A DNA stretch of 31,209 nt from an uncultured Hungatella sp. (GCA_910585645.1 CAJUFP010000053.1:1-31209), one strand, 5' to 3'; shown: positions 1 to 9,455, numbered from the stretch's first letter. The notes: generated by a model from the sequence alone, not told the origin. Translations and numbers: made by a program.

Positions 1-225
1 CGGAATGTTTGGCATATCTGAACCCGGACGGGACATCTCTCCTTCTCTGCCTGGCATCACGACTCCCCCCGCCCCTTGCTCACTCAACAATACACAAATT
101 TCATCTCCCCCATGAATCGCAACTAATTTTCCCACCTGGAAAAACCGCAAAAAAGCGCAAAAAAATACTGCCGATATCCAGCCAAAGCTATCAATCTGCA
201 GTATAAAGAACTCTAAAGAAATATT
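1..225. other. left-edge non-coding stretch
   Basis: I see no convincing gene here. An open frame at 9-206 on the plus strand has no ribosome-binding site and a composition unlike a protein. The stretch lies downstream of the minus-strand GntR gene and includes A-rich sequence around 140-165. Confidence 0.5.
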
Positions 226-945
226 TCACTGTACGCTGACTGTTCGGAGTTCGAAACAGTCCCCCCGGTGCCTGGATTTGGAGTATTCAAAGATTCGGCC
301 GTCTCCTAAGTAAGCCACCTGTTCCACTTCCAGAATGGGGATCGGGGAGTCGCCGATATCCAGCCAGACTCTCTCTCTGTCTGTAGGCATGGAGGCGCGG
401 GCTATGCGGTGGCCGCTCTGTATCTTCAGTTTCAGGGTATTTTCGATATAAGAATAAATAGAACCTTTTACCACCTCTTCGGTAACGCCTGTGATAATGT
501 CCGTGGGCATGTAGGTATACTCGGTCACATAAGGTTTGCCGTCCACTTTTCTGGTGCGGCAGACATAGCACACAAAGGCACCCTCCGGGATCTGGAGCAG
601 ATCAGCGATCCTGGCCGAGGCTTTCAGCGGCTGAAATTCGTGGATCACAGAGGTGATCTCATGTCCCTGCTTGTCCTTGGCAAAACCGCCGAACTGCTGG
701 GATCTGGCAAAACCTTCCTGGTTAAGGGATCCCCCTGAGATGGCTTTGACAAAAGTGCCGGACCCCCGCCGTTTGGTGATGAGGCCATTGTGTACCAGAT
801 GCTCCATGGCTTCCCGGATGGTGATGCGGCTGGCGTCGTACTGTTTGCACAGTTCAAGCTCCTGGGGGAGTTTTTCGTCGGGCTTATAAAAGCCGGAGAG
901 GATTTTGGACTGGATGTCCTGGGCAATGATTTCATATTTGTACAT
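226..945 (-). CDS. GntR/HutC-family transcriptional regulator with UTRA domain
   Basis: This is a 239-residue DNA-binding repressor or activator. Residues 1-70 form the winged helix typical of GntR proteins (LCKQYDASRITIREAMEHL, then the wing GLITKRRGSGTFV). Residues about 90-235 match a UTRA effector-binding domain, which in HutC-type members binds a small ligand such as a phosphosugar or amino-acid derivative. Length is normal for the subfamily. A weak ribosome-binding site (GGGAG, about 11 bases upstream) precedes the ATG. No partner operon is visible, because the left neighbour is outside the window and the next gene to the right is divergent. The ligand cannot be read from sequence. Confidence 0.85.
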   Translation of the reverse strand: MYKYEIIAQDIQSKILSGFYKPDEKLPQELELCKQYDASRITIREAMEHLVHNGLITKRRGSGTFVKAISGGSLNQEGFARSQQFGGFAKDKQGHEITSVIHEFQPLKASARIADLLQIPEGAFVCYVCRTRKVDGKPYVTEYTYMPTDIITGVTEEVVKGSIYSYIENTLKLKIQSGHRIARASMPTDRERVWLDIGDSPIPILEVEQVAYLGDGRIFEYSKSRHRGDCFELRTVSVQ

Positions 946-1087
946 TATCGTGTTCGCTCCCGAAAGATTTTGGCGGGGAAAGTTCCAAGAAGCATTCTAT
1001 CACATTCAAAAAAAAATCTCAACCAAAAGCCGTTTCCGGCTTTCAAACTTTTTCCACGTAACTTTTTCCACGCCTTCCCTTTTCTCC

Positions 1088-1116
1088 TTGCGGATAGTCT
1101 CAAAACGTAGTAATAT
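1088..1116 (+). promoter_or_regulatory. sigma-A type promoter for the metallophosphoesterase gene
   Basis: TTGCGG (1088-1093) and TAATAT (1111-1116) are separated by exactly 17 bases and lie about 95 bases before the start at 1211. No closer candidate is obvious. Inferred from pattern only. Confidence 0.4.
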
Positions 1117-1210
1117 GTTTATATCCAGGACCAAATAAACAGATATTTTCGGAGAATTCCACAAAGTCCTCCGTCATATTAAATATTTAACAGAAAACAA
1201 GGAGGATTTC

Positions 1211-1840
1211 ATGAGATATTATATTGCAGATCTCCACTTTTTTCACCAAGCCATGAACACCCACATGGACAAGAGAGGCTTTGAAGATATGGCGCAGATG
1301 AATGCGTACATGATCCAGCGATGGAACCAAAAAGTCCGCAAAAAAGATGAGGTGGTCATTCTCGGCGACCTGTCCTGGGGCAGCGTTCAGGATACCAACG
1401 CCCTTCTGGGGCAGCTCCAGGGAAAACTGTACCTGATCCAGGGCAACCACGACCGGTTTCTGAAACATAAGGAAGCCAACACATCCAGGTTCGTGTGGGT
1501 AAAGCCCTATGCGGAGCTGTCGGACAACAGCCGGAAAGTAGTGCTGTGCCACTACCCTATCATGTGCTATAACGGTCAGTACCGTTTAACCGCAAAGGGT
1601 ATTCCCAAAACCTATATGCTCTACGGCCATGTCCACGACACCAGGGACCAGCGGCTCATAGAGCAATTCCAGCAAATCACCCGGCAGACCGTTATAACCG
1701 ACGTCCTTGGCAATGAGCGGTACATCCCCTGCAATATGCTCAACTGCTTCTGCATGTACTCTGACTACGAGCCGTGGAGTTTAGACGAGTGGATCCAATA
1801 CCACGAGGGAAAAAACCGGACAGAGGCCGGTCCGCTATAG
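1211..1840 (+). CDS. calcineurin-like metallophosphoesterase
   Basis: A 209-residue cytoplasmic phosphoesterase with the di-metal signature of the family: ADLHFFH near residue 8, GDLSWG near 53, GNHD near 80, HYPI near 117 and YGHVHD near 138. These supply the metal-binding Asp, His and Asn residues. The natural substrate is not predictable. AGGAGG lies 6 bases before the ATG. The gene converges on the DUF4317 gene: both stop codons share the palindrome CTATAG at 1835-1840, so the reading frames overlap tail to tail by 6 bases. Family call is firm, role unknown. Confidence 0.85.
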   Translation: MRYYIADLHFFHQAMNTHMDKRGFEDMAQMNAYMIQRWNQKVRKKDEVVILGDLSWGSVQDTNALLGQLQGKLYLIQGNHDRFLKHKEANTSRFVWVKPYAELSDNSRKVVLCHYPIMCYNGQYRLTAKGIPKTYMLYGHVHDTRDQRLIEQFQQITRQTVITDVLGNERYIPCNMLNCFCMYSDYEPWSLDEWIQYHEGKNRTEAGPL

Positions 1841-2992
1841 CTGCGGCCCTTCCTCTCCTCCATCCTGCAAAACCTTCACATTTACCCCATTGACCTCCAC
1901 GTGTTCATTGATGGCAATGACCAGGCACTGACGGCCCCCAATAAACTTAGTCTCCACCAGATCCGCAGCCTCCGGCTTCACCTGCACCACCACATCCGCC
2001 GTCTCGATGTGAAATCCCCTTGCATTGGCGATATTGGACGCCAAAAACGACGTAGCCTCCCCCGCCCGCTCATCATAGCGCTGGTCAAACTCTTCCAGTT
2101 TCTCATCCGGCACGCCGCTGTCCTCCAGAAGGCGGCGTACTTCCTGCTTTCCCAGCTCCAAAGGCTCCGGTTCATCCTTAAATTCCTCCATCCTGGTGTT
2201 GAGGGTCTCATGGATATTTTTTATCACATCATAGTCGCAGTCCTCCCCCAGGGTGTCGGCAAGCAGAGCGTTAAACGTCTCCTTCTGGGTATCCGCCGCA
2301 AGGGGGATCCTGCTGCACCCAAACATCTTCTGAATAAAATCCTCCTGAAGCTCGGCGGCGTTCTTTGTGTAGTACAGCATACTGTGAATATCCGTGTAGC
2401 GCTCATTAAAACAGGGAAATAAAAATCCCTTTACAGGCTGATCCACAATCCAGTCCTGGGTTCTGTTCTCAATACAATTCTTCTCAATATTGTATCCCAG
2501 TCCTGGCTTTGACAAGTGGACCGGACAGATGCTGCAGAGAATATAATTGTACACGCTGTCCGAAGCGTCGTACATCTCCATGCCGTCCAGCGCCTTGCCG
2601 GGGACATCGTAGGACACATGGATCAGGATAATATAATAATTTTCCCCGTACTCAAAGTTCTCAATAATCTTGTCGTAAAACTGGTGTATCAGCTCGTCAT
2701 CCTTTAGCTGGCTGTCCCGCAGCTTTAAGAGGAACTCCTGAGCCCCGCCCTCCTTCTCCTCCTCCAGAGGAAAATCCAGATTCAGAAGGTTGCGCCCCAA
2801 AGTCCCGGACAGGGTCTTTTTAAAAATGGTAAAATACTTAAACGCGTCGTCCTCCGGCAGGGAGAGAAACGCCTCTTTCAGCTCTGTCTTAATATTCTTC
2901 TCAGCGTCTATGTAGCAGCCGCATATGCGTGAGATGGTACACCGCTCCGGCGTGTACTGTTTGCGGATCTCCGAAACTTCCTTTTTATTCAT
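1835..2992 (-). CDS. DUF4317 family protein
   Basis: A 385-residue protein that I recognise as DUF4317, a family of unknown function common in Lachnospiraceae and relatives. The N-terminus (MNKKEVSEIRKQ, then RICGCYID near residues 22-29) and the TLGRNLLNLDFPL segment near residues 63-75 are characteristic. I see no signal peptide or membrane helix. A conserved-looking Cys pair occurs around residues 150-155. The start is supported by AAGGAGG ten bases upstream. It is transcribed toward the metallophosphoesterase and away from the tRNA pair. Confidence 0.75.
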   Translation of the reverse strand: MNKKEVSEIRKQYTPERCTISRICGCYIDAEKNIKTELKEAFLSLPEDDAFKYFTIFKKTLSGTLGRNLLNLDFPLEEEKEGGAQEFLLKLRDSQLKDDELIHQFYDKIIENFEYGENYYIILIHVSYDVPGKALDGMEMYDASDSVYNYILCSICPVHLSKPGLGYNIEKNCIENRTQDWIVDQPVKGFLFPCFNERYTDIHSMLYYTKNAAELQEDFIQKMFGCSRIPLAADTQKETFNALLADTLGEDCDYDVIKNIHETLNTRMEEFKDEPEPLELGKQEVRRLLEDSGVPDEKLEEFDQRYDERAGEATSFLASNIANARGFHIETADVVVQVKPEAADLVETKFIGGRQCLVIAINEHVEVNGVNVKVLQDGGEEGPQL

Positions 2993-3054
2993 ACCAATAC
3001 TGCCTCCTTCTCATAAGGTCTTTCTGCGCTGCCTAAAATACAGCATAAAAAACA

Positions 3055-3083
3055 AAAAAGCCCCGAAAACTCAAGGCTTTTTA
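3055..3083 (-). terminator. intrinsic terminator downstream of the tRNA pair
   Basis: Read on the minus strand, AAAAGCCTTGA and TCGGGGCTTTT form an 11-bp stem (two G-T pairs) with a 4-base loop, followed by TTTGTTTTTT. It starts 3 bases after the mature tRNA-Leu end and would end the tRNA-Tyr/tRNA-Leu transcript before the DUF4317 gene. Confidence 0.85.
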
Positions 3084-3085
3084 AG

Positions 3086-3171
3086 TGCCGCAGGCCGGAA
3101 TCGAACCGGCACGGGAGATTAGTCCCGCAGGATTTTAAGTCCTGTGCGTCTGCCAGTTCCGCCACTGCGGC
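3086..3171 (-). tRNA. tRNA-Leu(TAA)
   Basis: Class II tRNA of 86 bases with a long variable arm. The acceptor stem GCCGCAG pairs with CTGCGGC, the discriminator is A, the D-arm is TGGCGGAACTGGCAGA, the anticodon loop is ACTTAAAAT with anticodon TAA, and the T-loop is GGTTCGATTCC. CCA is not encoded. It lies 25 bases downstream of tRNA-Tyr on the same strand and probably shares its transcript. Confidence 0.95.
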
Positions 3172-3196
3172 ATATCCCTCATCATCTGATGGAAAA

Positions 3197-3278
3197 TGGA
3201 TGGAGATGGATTCGAACCATCGAAGCGTATCGCAACAGATTTACAGTCTGCCCCCTTTGGCCACTCGGGAACCCATCC
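3197..3278 (-). tRNA. tRNA-Tyr(GTA)
   Basis: Class II tRNA of 82 bases. The acceptor GGATGGG pairs with TCCATCC (one G-T pair) and the discriminator is A. The anticodon loop ACTGTAAAT gives anticodon GTA, and the T-loop is GGTTCGAATCC. CCA is not encoded. It is the upstream member of the tRNA-Tyr/tRNA-Leu pair. Confidence 0.95.
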
Positions 3279-3327
3279 ATATGACTCTGACAAGCGATAA
3301 TTATCTTATCACAGCCAAGTCAAAAAA

Positions 3328-5400
3328 TCAAGGTTTTTTGTTGGAAATCAGCAAAATTCCGCTGTAGGACCCCATAGTTAAAGTTACCATCCCGTCCTCA
3401 ACCTTGTGTGTCACAAAAGCTCCGTCATATCCGTCCTGACTGGTAGCCACAACCTGGGTCAGGGTATCTTCATCCGTGATCCCAAGTTCCCACACAGGCA
3501 GCGTTATCTCCCGCTGTTCCTCCCGGTTATTGACTGCCACCACGCAGCGGTTGTCCCCCAGAAATCTCCCGTAACTGATAAACTGGTGATCCGCCCCCAG
3601 CTGTTTTAGGGAACCTCTCCTAAGAGCCGGACATCTCTTGTGAAGCCCGATCATATATCTGTGGAATTCGATGAGCCCCAGATCCTCTTTCCCCCAGGGA
3701 TAGGTCCTGCGGTTATCCGGGTCCGTCCACCCGCACACGCCTGCCTCGTCGCCGTAGTACACCGTAGGCGCTCCCGGCCATGTCATCTGGATCAGCACTG
3801 CCTCCCGAAAGATCCCCTTGTTGATCTCAGCGCCAGCCGCCTCTGATCCCGCCGTTCCGATACGCCCCACGTGCCGGTTAGTCCTGGTAAGGAACCGGCT
3901 GTGGTCATGGTTGGACAGTTCGTTCATGGCGATCTGCACGGACTGAGTCTGCATCTTGCTCATATGGTAGAACATGGAAAGGAAAAATGCCTCCCCGTTG
4001 CCGTACATAGTCTCATTATACTCGTCGCTGTGCTTTTCCATGCCTGTAAGGAACCATGTAACCGGCTCCATAAACGCGTCGTAGTTCATCACCGTATCCC
4101 ACTGGTCGCCCTGAAGCCAGCTTCCAGGATCCCCGTAGTGTTCCGCCAGAACCACCGCGTCCGGGTTAGCCTCCTTCACCGCCCTGCGGAAATCCTTCCA
4201 GAACTTATGATTATACTCGCTGGTGCGGCCCAGATCCGCCGCCACATCCAGACGCCAGCCGTCCACGCTGTAAGGCGGAGAAACCCACTTTCTGGCAATG
4301 TCCATAACATACTCATACAGTTTTTCCGAGTCCTCATAATTCAGCTTTGGAAGCGTATCATGGCCCCACCATCCGTCATAGTGGATATTGTTGGGCCAGG
4401 CATCTTCTTTATGGAACTTGAAAAAAGAGCGGTACGGACTCTCCCCCGATACAAAAGCCCCCGGCTCATAGCCGCTGCCGCTGTTCTGGTAGATCTGTTC
4501 CCTGTCCAGCCATTTGTTAAAGGAACCGCAGTGGTTGAACACGCCGTCCATAATGACCCGCATGCCTCTGCGGTGGACCTCCTCCACAAACTTGGCGAAA
4601 AACTCATTGCTGGCCTTAAGATTCTCCGGGTCGGCAGAGCGGATCCTGTATCTGGAAGCGTTCTCATTGTTTGCGGCGTCCGGCTCCAGCGCTTCCCCGC
4701 CGTCTTTCACGATGCAGCCGTAGTGGGGATCAATATGATCATAATCTTGGGTATCGTACTTGTGATTCGAAGGAGAGACAAACAGAGGATTAAAATAGAT
4801 GACCTCCACCCCCAGCCCCTGAAGATAATCCAGCTTGTTCCACACTCCCTGCAGATCTCCGCCATAAAAACATCCCACGTCCATGGTGGACGGGTTCTGG
4901 CCCCAATCCTTCACCTGACGCACCGGTCTCCCGATATATACATACTCGCAATCCTGGACGTCATTAGAAGTATCCCCATTGCAGAAGCGATCCACAAAGA
5001 TCTGGTACATGACTGCTCCCTTGACCCACTCCGGCGTGTGAAACCCGGGTGTTATGCAGTAATCAAAGCACTCCTGGGCCTCCTGGCATACCCCCAGCCG
5101 GTTATAGTAACAGGTCTCCTGGCCTTTCTCTACCCGAAAACGGTATCTGACCGGAGTGTCCGGCACTTCTTTTTTATATTCATAGTAGTCAAACATCTGG
5201 TCCGACTCTGTCTTTATAAGCGCTTCCTCCTGCGCCATCCCTTCTTCCTGATAATATACATGATCTATGTTATCCCTGCCAGTCCTGAACCGCAAAGTAA
5301 CAACCTGTCCTGCATCCGGCTGCGCGGGGATTCGAAATTCTTCATTCTCATCCGCAAACAGGGCCTGTCTGTTGATCGTCTCCTGGTTTTCAAACTTCAT
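3328..5400 (-). CDS. GH13 alpha-glucan hydrolase (cyclomaltodextrinase/neopullulanase-like)
   Basis: A 690-residue intracellular alpha-amylase-family enzyme; there is no signal peptide. Residues 1-125 look like an N-terminal beta-domain as in neopullulanase and cyclomaltodextrinase. The (beta/alpha)8 barrel follows with the family regions in order: DGVFNH (285-290), GWRLDVA with nucleophile Asp385, LAEHYG with acid/base Glu420, and SNHDHS with transition-state stabiliser Asp499. A C-terminal beta-domain ends near 690. It should cleave alpha-1,4 (perhaps also alpha-1,6) bonds in imported maltodextrins or cyclodextrins. Substrate range cannot be fixed from sequence. AGGAAGG precedes the ATG by about 10 bases. 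The gene is monocistronic, between the tRNA pair and the ftsH terminator. Confidence 0.85.
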   Translation of the reverse strand: MKFENQETINRQALFADENEEFRIPAQPDAGQVVTLRFRTGRDNIDHVYYQEEGMAQEEALIKTESDQMFDYYEYKKEVPDTPVRYRFRVEKGQETCYYNRLGVCQEAQECFDYCITPGFHTPEWVKGAVMYQIFVDRFCNGDTSNDVQDCEYVYIGRPVRQVKDWGQNPSTMDVGCFYGGDLQGVWNKLDYLQGLGVEVIYFNPLFVSPSNHKYDTQDYDHIDPHYGCIVKDGGEALEPDAANNENASRYRIRSADPENLKASNEFFAKFVEEVHRRGMRVIMDGVFNHCGSFNKWLDREQIYQNSGSGYEPGAFVSGESPYRSFFKFHKEDAWPNNIHYDGWWGHDTLPKLNYEDSEKLYEYVMDIARKWVSPPYSVDGWRLDVAADLGRTSEYNHKFWKDFRRAVKEANPDAVVLAEHYGDPGSWLQGDQWDTVMNYDAFMEPVTWFLTGMEKHSDEYNETMYGNGEAFFLSMFYHMSKMQTQSVQIAMNELSNHDHSRFLTRTNRHVGRIGTAGSEAAGAEINKGIFREAVLIQMTWPGAPTVYYGDEAGVCGWTDPDNRRTYPWGKEDLGLIEFHRYMIGLHKRCPALRRGSLKQLGADHQFISYGRFLGDNRCVVAVNNREEQREITLPVWELGITDEDTLTQVVATSQDGYDGAFVTHKVEDGMVTLTMGSYSGILLISNKKP

Positions 5401-5520
5401 ATAAGCGTTTCCTTCCTAATTTGAAAAATCCCTGCCTTCTTATTCTAAATGATTCCCACAAATAATACAACCTAAAATTCTGCCAAATAATTCTTTTTTC
5501 TCTTGGGGTTTTTGCAAAGT

Positions 5521-5550
5521 AAAAGAGCCAGCGGGGTAGCTGGCTCTTTT
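5521..5550. terminator. bidirectional intrinsic terminator after ftsH
   Basis: AAAAGAGCCAGC and GCTGGCTCTTTT form a perfect 12-bp inverted repeat around a 6-base loop, with T runs on both strands. It ends the minus-strand tilS-hpt-ftsH transcript. The rest of the 309-base gap (5401-5709) has no gene that I can support: it is AT-rich 3' untranslated sequence of ftsH and the leader of the GH13 gene. Confidence 0.9.
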
Positions 5551-5709
5551 AGGAGAAGGTATTTCGTTTCTTATGGGGTGTAGCAAAAACTATATAATGT
5601 ATTGGGGGGTTACGTCTATTATAATACCACGCAGTCTCTAATATTCCAAGAACCAGCTTGCACAAACTTACCAAAAATCACCCTCTGTTTTTGTACATAT
5701 TGACATATT

Positions 5710-7515
5710 TTAGAACATTAGTTCGAATTCCTCCTGCCCAACCTTCTCTTTTTCCAGAAGAACCTCTGTACACTTGTGAAGGACATACTCGTGCTCATGG
5801 ATCATGGCCTTGGCCTTGGCATAGCACTGGTCAATGATCCGTTTCACCTCGCTGTCTATGGCCGCGGCCACATCCTCACCATAGTTTTTGGCATGACCGA
5901 TCTCCCGGCCGATAAACACTTCGTCGCCTTCCGTCTCATAGTTGATCATGCCCACCTTTTCCGACATGCCGTATTTCACCACCATGGACCTGGCAAGGGC
6001 CGTGGCCTGCTTGATATCCTGGGAAGCGCCTGTGGTAATGTCGTCCAGAATCAGCTCCTCGGCGATACGTCCGCCAAGGGATACCATAATGGTCTGGAGC
6101 ATCTTTCCCTTTGTGTTAAACATCTCGTCTTTCTCCGGAAGGGGCATAGTATATCCCGCCGCGCCGGTACCTGTAGGGATGATGGATATGGTGTGTACCG
6201 GCCCTACCTCGGGAAGCAGATGAAACAAAATGGCGTGGCCCGCCTCGTGATAAGCCGTGATCCGTTTCTCCTTGTCGGAGATCACCCGGCTCCGCTTCTC
6301 GGTCCCGATGCCCACCCGGATAAAGGAGCGGTCAATGTCGTTTTGGCGCACAAAATTCCGGCCTTCTTTTGCCGCAAGGATGGCAGATTCGTTGAGAAGA
6401 CTTTCCAGATCAGCCCCTGTAAATCCGGCGGTGGTCCTGGCCACCCGCTCCAGATCCACGTCATCCCCCAGAGGTTTATCCTGGGCGTGAACTTTCAAGA
6501 TCTCCTCCCGCCCCCGGACGTCAGGCCGTCCCACGGTGATCTTTCTGTCAAAACGGCCCGGACGCAAAATAGCGGGGTCCAGAATATCCACCCGGTTGGT
6601 GGCTGCCAGGACGATGATCCCCTCATTAATACCAAATCCGTCCATCTCCACAAGAAGCTGGTTCAGGGTCTGCTCTCTCTCATCGTGGCCGCCGCCAAGG
6701 CCGGTTCCACGCTGTCTTGCCACAGCGTCAATCTCATCGATAAACACAATACAGGGAGCGTTCTTTTTCGCCTCTTCAAACAGGTCCCGGACTCTGGATG
6801 CTCCCACGCCCACAAACATCTCCACAAAGTCAGAACCGGAGATGCTAAAGAAGGGAACTCCAGATTCCCCTGCCACCGCCTTGGCCAAAAGGGTCTTGCC
6901 GGTTCCCGGAGGTCCCACCAGAAGAATGCCTTTGGGGATCCTGGCTCCCACATTGGTGTACTTCTGAGGATTTTTGAGAAAATCCACCAGCTCCTCCAGA
7001 TCCTCTTTCTCCTCCCGCAGGCCCGCCACCTTCTTAAAATTATACTTGCTGGCGTCCCGGCTGAGTTTTGCCCGGCTCTTGCCAAAATTCATCATCCTGG
7101 CATTGGCCCCTCCTCCGGCGGTCCTGGCGTTCATCATCATGAACACCACCACCAGAACCACGCCTGACAAAAGGACAGGAACGATGATGGACATCAGATA
7201 GCTTTCCTGGGGAACATTGCCCATGACACAGGGAATCCCCTGATCCATGAGAAACTTCTGCTCCTCCTTCACGTCAGCTACATAGACCACCCACTGCCTG
7301 CCGTCCTTCATATTCAGGCCCAGTTCCCCTGTGGGAGTCTCCTTGTTGGGACGGATCACTGCCGACACAACCTGCCTTTCCTCCACCGCATGAATGTAAT
7401 CCTGCTGCGTCGGCGTCTCCTCCCCCATGTTTCCCGTAATGCGGAACACCAGGACCATGACGATCATCATGGCCAGCAATAGTCCCATTCCGCTTATAGA
7501 TTGTCGCTGTCTCAA
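5710..7515 (-). CDS. ftsH: ATP-dependent zinc metalloprotease FtsH
   Basis: Membrane-anchored AAA+ protease that degrades misfolded membrane and short-lived cytosolic proteins. The 601 residues show the complete layout: transmembrane helix 1 at about 8-26, extracytoplasmic loop, helix 2 at about 106-128, Walker A GPPGTGKT (201-208), Walker B IVFIDEID (256-263), second region of homology with RPGRFDR (318-324), zinc site HEAGH (423-427) and third ligand Asp500. It is somewhat shorter than many FtsH proteins because the C-terminal tail is short. The start is a TTG at 7515 with AAGGAGG seven bases upstream. It follows hpt by 19 bases, as in Bacillus. Confidence 0.97.
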   Translation of the reverse strand: MRQRQSISGMGLLLAMMIVMVLVFRITGNMGEETPTQQDYIHAVEERQVVSAVIRPNKETPTGELGLNMKDGRQWVVYVADVKEEQKFLMDQGIPCVMGNVPQESYLMSIIVPVLLSGVVLVVVFMMMNARTAGGGANARMMNFGKSRAKLSRDASKYNFKKVAGLREEKEDLEELVDFLKNPQKYTNVGARIPKGILLVGPPGTGKTLLAKAVAGESGVPFFSISGSDFVEMFVGVGASRVRDLFEEAKKNAPCIVFIDEIDAVARQRGTGLGGGHDEREQTLNQLLVEMDGFGINEGIIVLAATNRVDILDPAILRPGRFDRKITVGRPDVRGREEILKVHAQDKPLGDDVDLERVARTTAGFTGADLESLLNESAILAAKEGRNFVRQNDIDRSFIRVGIGTEKRSRVISDKEKRITAYHEAGHAILFHLLPEVGPVHTISIIPTGTGAAGYTMPLPEKDEMFNTKGKMLQTIMVSLGGRIAEELILDDITTGASQDIKQATALARSMVVKYGMSEKVGMINYETEGDEVFIGREIGHAKNYGEDVAAAIDSEVKRIIDQCYAKAKAMIHEHEYVLHKCTEVLLEKEKVGQEEFELMF

Positions 7516-7534
7516 CTAACTGCCTCCTTACTGT

Positions 7535-8065
7535 TTAACTGTTCTGTTCCACAACTCCGATATATGGAAGGTTTCTGTACCTTTGGTCATAGTCCAGGCC
7601 ATATCCCACAACAAATTCATCCGGAATAGTAAAACATGTGTAATCCACCTTCACCTGCTTTTTCACTCTTCTCTCAGGCTTGTCGAGGAGAGTACACAGG
7701 CGGATGTCCTTTGGACCTCTCTTTTCCAGAATCTCCAGCAGGTAGGACAATGTTCTGCCGGAGTCAATGATGTCCTCCACAATGACCACATGCTTGCCTT
7801 CCAAAGGCTCGTCAAGGTCCTTGATGATCTTTACCACACCGCTGGACTTTGTACCCGCCCCGTAACTGGAAACGGACATAAAATCCAGCGACACGGGAAC
7901 CGTAAGCCTTTTGGCCAGCTCGCAGGTAAAGAAAACGCCGCCTTTCAGGATACAGATGAGATGCACCTGCCGCCCCTCATAATCCCTGCTGATCTGCGAT
8001 GCCACTTCACTGATCTTCTTGTTCACATCCTCCTCCGAAATCAGGACACGAATCTTTTCCTCCAT
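7535..8065 (-). CDS. hpt: hypoxanthine phosphoribosyltransferase
   Basis: Purine salvage enzyme that converts hypoxanthine or guanine plus PRPP into IMP or GMP. The PRPP loop VVIVEDIIDSGRTL is complete, and the LKGGVFF and LDYDQRYRNLPYIG segments are typical. I place the start at 8065 rather than at the in-frame ATG at 8080, because GGAGGAG lies six bases before the 8065 ATG while the upstream one has no ribosome-binding site. This gives 176 residues, normal for the family. The gene begins inside the 3' end of tilS (59-base overlap, different frame), so translation is probably coupled. tilS-hpt-ftsH is the conserved Firmicutes order. Confidence 0.95.
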   Translation of the reverse strand: MEEKIRVLISEEDVNKKISEVASQISRDYEGRQVHLICILKGGVFFTCELAKRLTVPVSLDFMSVSSYGAGTKSSGVVKIIKDLDEPLEGKHVVIVEDIIDSGRTLSYLLEILEKRGPKDIRLCTLLDKPERRVKKQVKVDYTCFTIPDEFVVGYGLDYDQRYRNLPYIGVVEQNS

Positions 8066-9455
8066 GTTCTTCTCCTCCATCTGTTTTCACTTGTAAGATT
8101 TGTCGCGTTTCATCTGTTATTTTGTAAAATTCACTGATTCGGCAGCCTATGATCCACAACACATGATGCCCCTCTGTAAGGAGCAGCATCTCATCTCTCC
8201 TGGACCTGGGGATCTTCTCATCGATCATAAATGCTTTTACGGTCTTTTTCTTACCGTCCTTCAGAGTAAAATAGTCGCCGGTCTGCCTGGTCCTCACAGA
8301 TAACGTACCTTTTATTTTATCATAATCAAACCATTTCGTATACTTCTTTTCCGGAATTTTCTGGTGTTTTTCTCTCAAAATGGAGGCCGGAAAGCATTCC
8401 ACGGAAAAAGCGGGATGGTTTAAAAGCATCCCCTCCTCTGTTTTCCCGGCCCTCTCCCCCGCTTCCAGCCACACCATATCATACTCCCGATACGCCCGGA
8501 CGCCGCAGGGGAGGAAAAATGTTTTGCCTGTCTGTTTTTTCGTCAAGTCAAGCACCTGCTCCACATGGACGGATAAAAGGTCCCTGCGGGACCCGCTCAG
8601 TCTGCCTGTGATCTCCATGACCACATATGCCTGCATAATGTCCGGAAGCTTAGCCACAGCCTGGGATGGCAGACCAATACGCCGGTATCTTCCCTCCTCC
8701 CCAGTCTCTTCCCTCCCGTATGCTCTTAATACTTTTGCGGCTTCCCTCTCAAAATAGGCCTGGGCCTGACGCATCCTCTCCCCTGCTGTCACAATATGCG
8801 CCACAGCCTGGGCATTTACCTCCTGACAGACCATGGGAATCACCTTATGGCGCAGCTTATTTCTGGTGTAGTCCGTGGAATCATTGGTGGAATCGTGACG
8901 CCAGCCAATGCCCTGGTCTTTAAGATACGCCTCGATGTCCCCTCGTCCCACACACAAAAGAGGCCGGATTACCTTGTCCCGTACCGGAGCCATACCACCC
9001 AGTCCTTTCAGCCCGCTTCCCCGAAACAGGTGGTGAAGGATCGTCTCAGCCTGATCCTCCTGGTGGTGGGCCACCGCGATCCTGGCTCCATGAAGGACCC
9101 CCGCGGCCTCATAAAACGCCTCGTATCGAAGCTCCCTTCCGGCCTCCTCCACGCTCATCCCCCGCTCCCGGGCATACGCGGCCGCGTCCCGGTACACCAC
9201 AAGACAGGGAACCTTCCACTGTTCTGAAAGTTCCCTGACAAACCGCGCGTCCCTGTCCGCCTCGGCCCCCCGTAGCCCGTGATGGACGTGGACCGCTTGT
9301 ATCTCCAGCCCAAACTTCTCTCTCAGGGACACCAGAACATGGAGAAGACAGACCGAATCCGCTCCTCCTGACACTGCCGCTATCACCCGGCTCCCCTGCT
9401 CCAGCATTTGATACTGCCGGATATATGCCTCTACTTTTTTCTGCATGTCGCTCAC
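8007..9455 (-). CDS. tilS: tRNA(Ile)-lysidine synthetase
   Basis: Modifies C34 of tRNA-Ile(CAU) to lysidine so that it reads AUA, an essential step. The 482 residues contain the PP-loop ATP site SGGADS (29-34), the N-ATPase core to about 220 (HHQEDQAETILHHLFRG, and a T-D-Y-T-R-N-K-L-R type segment near 190), and a C-terminal TilS domain (TGDYFTLKDGKKKTVKAFMI, then IPRSRRDEMLLL). The tail from about 460 extends over the hpt start. It lies 24 bases after spoIIE on the same strand. Confidence 0.95.
   Translation of the reverse strand: MSDMQKKVEAYIRQYQMLEQGSRVIAAVSGGADSVCLLHVLVSLREKFGLEIQAVHVHHGLRGAEADRDARFVRELSEQWKVPCLVVYRDAAAYARERGMSVEEAGRELRYEAFYEAAGVLHGARIAVAHHQEDQAETILHHLFRGSGLKGLGGMAPVRDKVIRPLLCVGRGDIEAYLKDQGIGWRHDSTNDSTDYTRNKLRHKVIPMVCQEVNAQAVAHIVTAGERMRQAQAYFEREAAKVLRAYGREETGEEGRYRRIGLPSQAVAKLPDIMQAYVVMEITGRLSGSRRDLLSVHVEQVLDLTKKQTGKTFFLPCGVRAYREYDMVWLEAGERAGKTEEGMLLNHPAFSVECFPASILREKHQKIPEKKYTKWFDYDKIKGTLSVRTRQTGDYFTLKDGKKKTVKAFMIDEKIPRSRRDEMLLLTEGHHVLWIIGCRISEFYKITDETRQILQVKTDGGEEHGGKDSCPDFGGGCEQEDQ

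Noticed and set aside
3871..5424. 517-codon plus-strand open frame opposite the GH13 gene
   Set aside because: It is a shadow of the GH13 gene in the opposite strand; no ribosome-binding site and a His/Val/Pro-rich composition without domains.
5617..5623. TATAAT-like sequence on the minus strand as the promoter of the GH13 gene
   Set aside because: A perfect bidirectional terminator lies between it and the gene, and no -35 fits.
5776..7167. 463-codon plus-strand open frame opposite ftsH
   Set aside because: Shadow of ftsH; the codon pattern follows ftsH and no family is recognisable.
7535..8080. Longer hpt start at 8080
   Set aside because: No ribosome-binding site; the ATG at 8065 has GGAGGAG six bases upstream.
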